Assembly (NCBI GenBank): GCA_964631295.1
Contig: CAZVXI010000117.1
Location: 1-10,236, forward strand
Direction: 5' to 3'
Source: CAZVXI01 sp964631295
GTDB taxonomy: Bacteria; Planctomycetota; Phycisphaerae; Phycisphaerales; SM1A02
DNA length: 10,236 nucleotides
Part shown: positions 6,731-10,236 of the stretch, piece after piece
How positions within the stretch are numbered: position 1 is the first letter of the stretch
How the letters are laid out: every line of letters begins with the position of its first letter
The notes under the pieces: model-generated
Database searches by the model: none
The model's input: only the letters and a program-made list of their open reading frames with translations
What the model was told of the DNA's origin: nothing
Made by a program: the position numbers and the translations under genes

Positions 6731-6736
6731 GATGTT

Positions 6737-7312
6737 GTGCGAGCGCTGCTGAAAGACGGACATCGTGAGCGGCTGGGCGAGGTTGAGATTGACCTCGCGA
6801 ATCGGCCGACGCGTGTGCACATTGATGAGGCCGATCGTGACGTGTTCCTGAACTGGGAGGGTGCCGTCGATGATGCGGGGCAGTTGCGCAAGTGTCTCGC
6901 GTGCGGTTGCAGCGACATGTATGCCGAGAAGGCATTTCCGCAGGTGACCGGCTTCGTTGTGGTGTTGGCGTTCACGGGTGCAGCGCTCGGGCTGCTGGGC
7001 AACGATGTGCCGCCGCCCGTGCTGGTTGCCATGACGCTCGTGTTGATTGCGGACGTGGCGATTCTTGTGTTCTCGCGCGTGCGGCTTGTGTGTTATCAGT
7101 GTCGTTCGATCTACCGCGACCTGACGATTGCGCGGTATCACCGCTCGTGGGACCGCTCAATTGCCGACCGCCATCCGCAGCCACCAAAGCCATCATCGCA
7201 GAAGACGGCGCAGTCATCCGCATCAGGTCAGTCTGAAGAGGGTGGTTCCGCAGGACAAACTGCATCACAGCAGCCGGCTCGCCTCGACACGCGGTCACAG
7301 GTGACACCATGA
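6737..7312 (+). CDS. Membrane protein with zinc ribbon split by a transmembrane hairpin
   Basis: This is a 191-residue protein from GTG 6737. An in-frame GTG at 6656 would add a Cys/Arg-rich stretch that looks non-coding. Residues 1-50 form a small domain (GEVEIDLANRPTRVHIDEADRD). CLACGC at 53-58 supplies one CxxC pair and CYQC at 119-122 the other. Between them lie two membrane helices, about 71-88 and 92-114, with a short PPP-containing loop. The four Cys could form one zinc site at the membrane face, closed by the hairpin. Residues 123-143 are basic (DLTIARYHRSWDR) and the last 45 are Ser/Gln/Pro-rich and disordered. I recall similar proteins in other planctomycetes but no named family or function. 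Its stop overlaps the acetyltransferase start by ATGA, so the two are made together. It could be a membrane adaptor for that enzyme, which is inference. Confidence 0.75.
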   Translation: MRALLKDGHRERLGEVEIDLANRPTRVHIDEADRDVFLNWEGAVDDAGQLRKCLACGCSDMYAEKAFPQVTGFVVVLAFTGAALGLLGNDVPPPVLVAMTLVLIADVAILVFSRVRLVCYQCRSIYRDLTIARYHRSWDRSIADRHPQPPKPSSQKTAQSSASGQSEEGGSAGQTASQQPARLDTRSQVTP

Positions 7313-7986
7313 CTCAGCACACGCAGAGCAATGGTGTACACAGCGCGATCCTGCTGCTTGGAGGTGGCGGCCATGCGGCAGTTGTGGCAGACGCAGCGCG
7401 CGGCGCAGGGATCCCACTCGCCGGCTATGTGGATGATCGCGCGCCGGAGAGCGCTCGTGATCGCCTCGCAGGACTCAACTATCTTGGCGTCATCGACGAT
7501 GTGCCCACCATCCTTGCGACCACGGACAGGCAGATCGCGCTGCACGCAGCAGTCGGCGACAACGCACTGCGTCGACAGTGGCTCGGGCAATTCTCAGACC
7601 ATGCGATCGCAACGATCGTGCATCATTCCGCGGTGATTGCGCCCGATGCTGAGCTTCAGCCGGGATGTTTCGTTGGTCCGCGTGCGGTCATCAACAGCCG
7701 GGCGAGCATCGGCCGGGGCGCGATCGTCAACTCGGCCGCGATCATCGAACATGATTGTGTCGTCGGCAGCATGGCCCACGTGGCGCCGGGTGCGGTCGTG
7801 TGCGGCAATGTATCGATCGGAAGCGAAGCACTCATCGGCGTGGCTGCTGCGGTGATCCCCGGGCGCAACATCGGCGAGGGAGCGACAATCGCTGCGGGCG
7901 CAGTGGTGATCAACGACGTGGATGCGCATGCGACAGTCGTGGGGTGTCCTGCCCGGACCACGTCGCGCTCTTCCATCGAGGCGTAA
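7309..7986 (+). CDS. NeuD/PglD-family sugar O/N-acetyltransferase
   Basis: This is a 225-residue protein, the normal length for the NeuD/PglD family. These enzymes transfer acetyl from acetyl-CoA to an amino or hydroxyl group of an activated sugar in the cytoplasm. Residues 12-43 are the N-terminal Rossmann-like part (ILLLGGGGHAAVVADAARG, then GYVDD), which binds the nucleotide sugar. From about 105 on, hexapeptide repeats build a left-handed beta-helix, and acetyl-CoA would bind there. EHD at 147-149 places His148 where the catalytic base of PglD lies, and HVAPGAVVCGNV (157-168) and AAGAVVINDV are family hallmarks. The ATG overlaps the preceding stop by 4 nt, with AGGTGA upstream. No other sugar-nucleotide gene is in the window, so the substrate (bacillosamine-type amine, sialic acid or other) cannot be chosen. 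Its stop codon abuts the stop codon of tmk exactly. Confidence 0.88.
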   Translation: MTQHTQSNGVHSAILLLGGGGHAAVVADAARGAGIPLAGYVDDRAPESARDRLAGLNYLGVIDDVPTILATTDRQIALHAAVGDNALRRQWLGQFSDHAIATIVHHSAVIAPDAELQPGCFVGPRAVINSRASIGRGAIVNSAAIIEHDCVVGSMAHVAPGAVVCGNVSIGSEALIGVAAAVIPGRNIGEGATIAAGAVVINDVDAHATVVGCPARTTSRSSIEA

Positions 7987-8682
7987 CTACACGGCGGCGT
8001 CGGCAGGCCTGGCTGCATGATCGTTGTTGCCGCCGAAGCGCTTTTGCAGTGCGTGCATGAGCGAATCAAACACTTCATCCGGCCCGTGCCGTGCATCAAT
8101 CACGAGATAGTGGTCCGGATCGTTCGCCGCCTGGTCGAGGTACCCCTCGCGGACGCGCTTGTGAAATGCGGCGCCTTTCATTTCCATGCGGTCGAGCAGT
8201 GGATTGAGACGTGACGCAGCGGTCTGCTGATCGACATCGAACACAACCGTGAGGCCCGGCCAGCAGTCGCCGACGGCAACGTGCCCGACAGCCATGATCT
8301 GCGTCGGCGTCATGCCAGCTGCCGTGCCCTGATATGCGAGCGTTGAACTGATGAATCGGTCGGCCAGTACGAGCGATCGCTCTTCGAGCGCAGGCCGGAC
8401 AACCTGTTCAATCAACTGTGCCCGGCTGGCCATGTAGAGCAGCATCTCGGTTGGCAGCGATATCTCCGTATTGCGCGGATCGAGCAGGACACTGCGAATC
8501 TGCTCTCCAATGCTCGTCCCACCCGGCTCGCGGACTTCACACACGCTCAGCCCGGCATGCCGGCAATGGGCTGCAAAACGGCTGAACTGCGTGGACTTCC
8601 CCGAGCCGTCAGGCCCATCGAACACGATGAACCGGCCCGCCAGCGTGTGCAGCCACTCGTCGGATGTCCCGGCTCGCGTCAT
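7987..8682 (-). CDS. tmk: Thymidylate kinase
   Basis: This is a 231-residue dTMP kinase (dTMP + ATP to dTDP + ADP), an essential step of dTTP synthesis. Motifs are complete: P-loop GPDGSGKST (23-31), REPGGT (51-56) for dTMP binding, DRF (108-110, usually DRY/DRF) followed by SSTLAYQG (112-119), and a lid region around 158-180 (RMEMKGAAFHKRVREGYL). A GTG at 8730 is in frame, but its 16 extra residues include a palindrome-encoded stretch and do not match the family. The ATG at 8682 is chosen, still with a 16-residue lead before the first strand. No Shine-Dalgarno precedes it; instead TATAGT ends 6 nt upstream. It converges on the acetyltransferase with zero spacing. The C-terminal tail (GGNNDHAARPADAAV) is disordered and probably lineage-specific. 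Confidence 0.95.
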   Translation of the reverse strand: MTRAGTSDEWLHTLAGRFIVFDGPDGSGKSTQFSRFAAHCRHAGLSVCEVREPGGTSIGEQIRSVLLDPRNTEISLPTEMLLYMASRAQLIEQVVRPALEERSLVLADRFISSTLAYQGTAAGMTPTQIMAVGHVAVGDCWPGLTVVFDVDQQTAASRLNPLLDRMEMKGAAFHKRVREGYLDQAANDPDHYLVIDARHGPDEVFDSLMHALQKRFGGNNDHAARPADAAV

Positions 8683-8688
8683 GATGCG

Positions 8689-8694
8689 ACTATA
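8689..8694 (-). promoter_or_regulatory. Candidate -10 box of tmk (leaderless arrangement)
   Basis: On the minus strand TATAGT (5 of 6 matches to TATAAT) is followed by six bases (CGCATC) and then the ATG at 8682. Initiation 6-7 nt downstream of a -10 box would give an mRNA starting at the start codon. No -35 match is found at normal spacing. Confidence 0.5.
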
Positions 8695-8697
8695 TCC

Positions 8698-8712
8698 CAC
8701 GGACGGTCCGTG
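8698..8712. promoter_or_regulatory. Perfect palindrome next to tmk promoter, possible operator
   Basis: CACGGAC-G-GTCCGTG is a 7-bp perfect inverted repeat around one central base. It lies 4-18 nt upstream of the TATAGT box of tmk, in the -10/-35 spacer. That position suits a repressor site; no regulator is encoded nearby, so its use is unknown. Confidence 0.35.
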
Positions 8713-8829
8713 TTCGCCAGCAATCGACACGACTCGACACGCCCCAGACGCTGCTCAGGCAAATCTCAGGTGTTGCAAAGCGGCGTGCGGGTCCACCGCC
8801 GGTAGCATGTCGGGAAGGTCAGGACGCAC

Positions 8830-9002
8830 ATGAACCGCCGATCAGACATCCACAGCGGGCAAAGCCAGATCGGACGCTTTCGTTTCCGGTTCGATGGTGC
8901 GCGCTCGATGATCTTCCGGAGCGTGTGGCGGGCACGATCGCAACGGCCGTGCGCGAGCGTCTGCTTCCAGAAACCAGAAAATCACCAACCACAGAACTCT
9001 GA
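8830..9002 (+). pseudogene. Possible frameshifted small ORF (56 residues if one GC unit is removed)
   Basis: From ATG 8830 (GGAAGG at 8813-8818) the first frame reads MNRRSDIHSGQSQIGRFRF and on to RFDG. It then degenerates into improbable Arg/Ser/Trp/Cys-rich sequence. One frame over, from about 8900, the text becomes protein-like, LDDLPERVAGTIATAVRERL, and stops at TGA 9000-9002. The join falls on a (GC)3 tract at 8899-8904. Deleting one GC restores a continuous 56-residue reading frame (FDGALDDLPERV across the join) ending 16 nt before the ankyrin gene. This suggests a recently broken small gene, a sequencing error, or a phase-variable switch. It could also be chance. No family is recognised. 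Confidence 0.35.
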
Positions 9003-9004
9003 TA

Positions 9005-9011
9005 GAAGGGA
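9005..9011 (+). promoter_or_regulatory. Shine-Dalgarno deciding the ankyrin-gene start
   Basis: GAAGGGA lies 7 nt before the ATG at 9019. It favours that start, which also gives a correct Tat signal at the N-terminus, over the in-frame ATG at 8830. Confidence 0.65.
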
Positions 9012-9018
9012 CCAATCA

Positions 9019-9888
9019 ATGACACACACGCAAGGAAACAGGACAACGCGCCGCATGTTCATCGGCACGGCCGGAGTCGCCTCGACTGGACTCGCGGCGA
9101 TTGGAGTTGCAATGCCCGGGCGCGTCGGCGCTGCAGTCACAACAACCGCGGCTGCCGATGATCGGATGCAAGCACCGGAACACGACACATTCCCGGCTCA
9201 GAACCCGCAGCTTGTGCAAGGGATCGTTGGCGCGAGCCATGGCAACATGGAGCGCGTGCGCGAACTGGTGGACATCAACCCGGGGCTCGCCCGCGCATCG
9301 TGGGACTGGGGGTTTGGCGACTGGGAATCTGCGCTGGGCGCCGCAGCACACACCGGCAGCCGTGAAATCGCACTGCTGCTGATGGAGCACGGAGCCCGGC
9401 CGAACATCTTCTCCGCTGCGATGCTTGGGCAACTTGATGCAGTCAAGGGCTTCATCGCGCTGCAGCCCAACGCGCACCATATCCCGGGTCCGCACGGCAT
9501 CCCGCTGATTGATCATGCCCGATTCGGCGGCGAGCAGGCGAAGCCTGTGCTGGACTACCTCGAGTCGCTGCAGAAACCTGATGAGCAGTCGCCTGAACCG
9601 GAACTGACCGAAGCCCAACTCCAGCAATACGTCGGCGTGTACGCGTTTGGCGAATCAGAGACGCAGCGCATCGAGATCGTCACACACCGGCGCGGCGGGC
9701 TCGGCATCATCCTGCCCGGAGCATCATTCGCGCGGCGCATGCGCTATCACGGCAACGACGCATTTGCACCCTCCGCGATCGCAGCGACGCGCGTCCAGTT
9801 CGACCGACCTGCCGCCGGCAGCAAGCCGGACATCCTGAAGGTGCTTGACCTCGACCCGGTCGTTGTCGCGGTTCGGGTGGCAGGGTGA
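9019..9888 (+). CDS. Tat-exported ankyrin-repeat protein with C-terminal beta domain
   Basis: This is a 289-residue protein. Residues 1-39 are a twin-arginine signal: T-R-R-M-F-I-G at 10-16, then a weakly hydrophobic Ala/Gly core (GVASTGLAAIGVAM) and a GAA cleavage region. Residues 62-180 are degenerate ankyrin repeats: ASHGNMERVRELVDINP (72-88), ESALGAAAHTGSREIALLLMEHGARPN (103-129), AAMLGQLDAVKGFIALQPN (133-151), then a half repeat HGIPLIDHARFGG. Residues 196-289, opened by LTEAQLQQYVGVYAFG, form a beta-rich domain. Its layout resembles the C-terminal DUF3471-like domain found on serine beta-lactamase-type proteins, where short strands end in a VRF/VQF strand; that resemblance is inference. 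There are no catalytic residues to point to. Tat export implies folding, perhaps with partners, before export. Its stop is 7 nt from that of thiC on the other strand. Confidence 0.85.
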   Translation: MTHTQGNRTTRRMFIGTAGVASTGLAAIGVAMPGRVGAAVTTTAAADDRMQAPEHDTFPAQNPQLVQGIVGASHGNMERVRELVDINPGLARASWDWGFGDWESALGAAAHTGSREIALLLMEHGARPNIFSAAMLGQLDAVKGFIALQPNAHHIPGPHGIPLIDHARFGGEQAKPVLDYLESLQKPDEQSPEPELTEAQLQQYVGVYAFGESETQRIEIVTHRRGGLGIILPGASFARRMRYHGNDAFAPSAIAATRVQFDRPAAGSKPDILKVLDLDPVVVAVRVAG

Positions 9889-9895
9889 AATTGCA

Positions 9896-10236
9896 TCAGA
9901 TCACACTGTCACGCGTCGGCAGATTGTGGGCCGGTGCGGTGTTGATCTGTACAACGTGTTTCTCTTCCTGAAGCTGTTTCGCCTCATCAGGGTCGACATA
10001 ATCGCTGTGGCACGACGCCTTGCCTGATTCAGCGCCGAGTTTCTTCTTCGTCTTGCTCGCGAGCTTGTGAATTTCCTCGGGCGAGAGATAGCCGCGTTGT
10101 TCGAGGATCTGTTGCTGCTCAGCGGTGAGCGCAGCAGACTTCTTCGGCTTATCCCACTCGAAGTCAGCGTCCTTGCCCGACGCGAACTCCTGGATCTCCT
10201 TGCTGATGCGCACCGAGCACCAGTCGTGCCCGCACA
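9896..10236 (-). CDS. thiC: Phosphomethylpyrimidine synthase ThiC, C-terminal part (5' end outside window)
   Basis: The minus-strand frame is open from the window edge to TGA (9898-9896). The first complete codons read CGHDWCSVRISKEIQEF. This is the C-terminal ThiC cluster motif CxxCxxxxC, whose first Cys lies off the window, followed by the usual helix. ThiC is a radical-SAM enzyme that turns aminoimidazole ribotide into hydroxymethylpyrimidine phosphate for thiamin. After the last cluster Cys about 107 residues follow, longer than the short end of E. coli-type ThiC. The tail carries KKSAALTAEQQQILEQRG, PEEIHKLASKTKKK and CHSDYVDPDEAKQL, with a further Cys and a His. Similar long tails exist, from memory, in a ThiC branch of planctomycetes and deltaproteobacteria. 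A GTG at 10213 is internal. Any TPP riboswitch would be upstream, outside the window. Confidence 0.85.
   Translation of the reverse strand, partial: CGHDWCSVRISKEIQEFASGKDADFEWDKPKKSAALTAEQQQILEQRGYLSPEEIHKLASKTKKKLGAESGKASCHSDYVDPDEAKQLQEEKHVVQINTAPAHNLPTRDSVI

Larger units (their letters stand above)
6618..6736. promoter_or_regulatory. Divergent intergenic region with paired repeats
   Basis: This 119-nt region separates two divergently transcribed units. It holds an inverted repeat CCGGC-ctgt-GCCGG (6649-6662), flanked by two direct copies of GGCTGAAGC (6633-6641 and 6661-6669, 28 nt apart). The repeats lie next to and upstream of the TATGAT box of the minus-strand unit, a suitable place for an operator. 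A TATCGT box (6725-6730) serves the plus strand. No regulator gene is adjacent. Confidence 0.35.

Noticed and set aside
6618..6935. N-terminal extension of the lipoprotein frame
   Set aside because: It is His/Arg/Pro-rich and lies antisense to the zinc-ribbon gene. The lipobox needs a start near 6617.
7957..8016. Possible terminator hairpin between the acetyltransferase gene and tmk
   Set aside because: Only short GC-rich complementarities (for example CAGGCCTG) are present, all inside coding sequence, with no T-run.
8731..8830. CTCAGG direct repeats and GCAAA resembling part of a glycine riboswitch, and GGAAGGTCAGG resembling an SRP RNA loop
   Set aside because: Only short fragments match and in the wrong order. 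No supporting stems or the rest of either consensus are present, and the downstream gene is not glycine-related.

Overview
The window is about 10.2 kb of GC-rich, densely packed chromosome that reads best as a planctomycete, probably of the Phycisphaerae. The case rests on protein types: glutamine-rich coiled-coil exported proteins, a signal-peptide alpha-alpha toroid (prenyltransferase/squalene-oxidase-like) protein, a repeat protein ending in an NPCBM-like domain, a FUN14-like membrane protein and a zinc-ribbon protein with a membrane hairpin. Taxonomy is inference; no rRNA or tRNA gene is present. I see no mobile element, CRISPR array, phage or defence gene.

Layout. (1) Positions 1-4709, plus strand: four tightly spaced genes. 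These are the C-terminal part of a long Q-rich coiled-coil protein; a second exported Q-rich protein overlapping it by ATGA; an exported toroid protein; and an exported repeat/NPCBM-like protein 4 nt further on. Three have signal peptides, so this looks like a cell-envelope operon. A DedA-family membrane protein follows (4768-5430), apparently with its own promoter. (2) Positions 5437-6617, minus strand: a lipoprotein gene followed by a FUN14-like gene, translationally coupled. (3) Positions 6737-7986, plus strand: a membrane zinc-ribbon protein overlapping a NeuD/PglD-type acetyltransferase by ATGA. (4) Positions 7987-8682, minus strand: thymidylate kinase (tmk). (5) Positions 8830-9888, plus strand: remnants of a possible small frameshifted gene, then a Tat-exported ankyrin-repeat protein. 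(6) Positions 9896-10236, minus strand: the C-terminus of ThiC, cut by the window edge.

How the parts may work together. Genes 1-5 and the lipoprotein/FUN14 pair all point to envelope structure, membrane lipid handling or membrane organisation, but none has an assigned substrate. tmk and thiC are housekeeping genes (dTTP and thiamin pyrimidine synthesis).

Two architectural points stand out. Three genes without a Shine-Dalgarno (dedA-like, zinc-ribbon, tmk) carry a TANNNT box ending 6-7 nt before the chosen start codon, the signature of leaderless transcription. All three convergent gene pairs have stop codons 0-7 nt apart, leaving no room for intergenic terminators. The most unusual candidate is a 56-residue ORF just before the ankyrin gene that is restored if one GC unit of a (GC)3 tract is removed. 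I found nothing that amounts to a clearly new biological system. The Q-rich/toroid/NPCBM envelope operon is the best candidate for uncharacterised biology.
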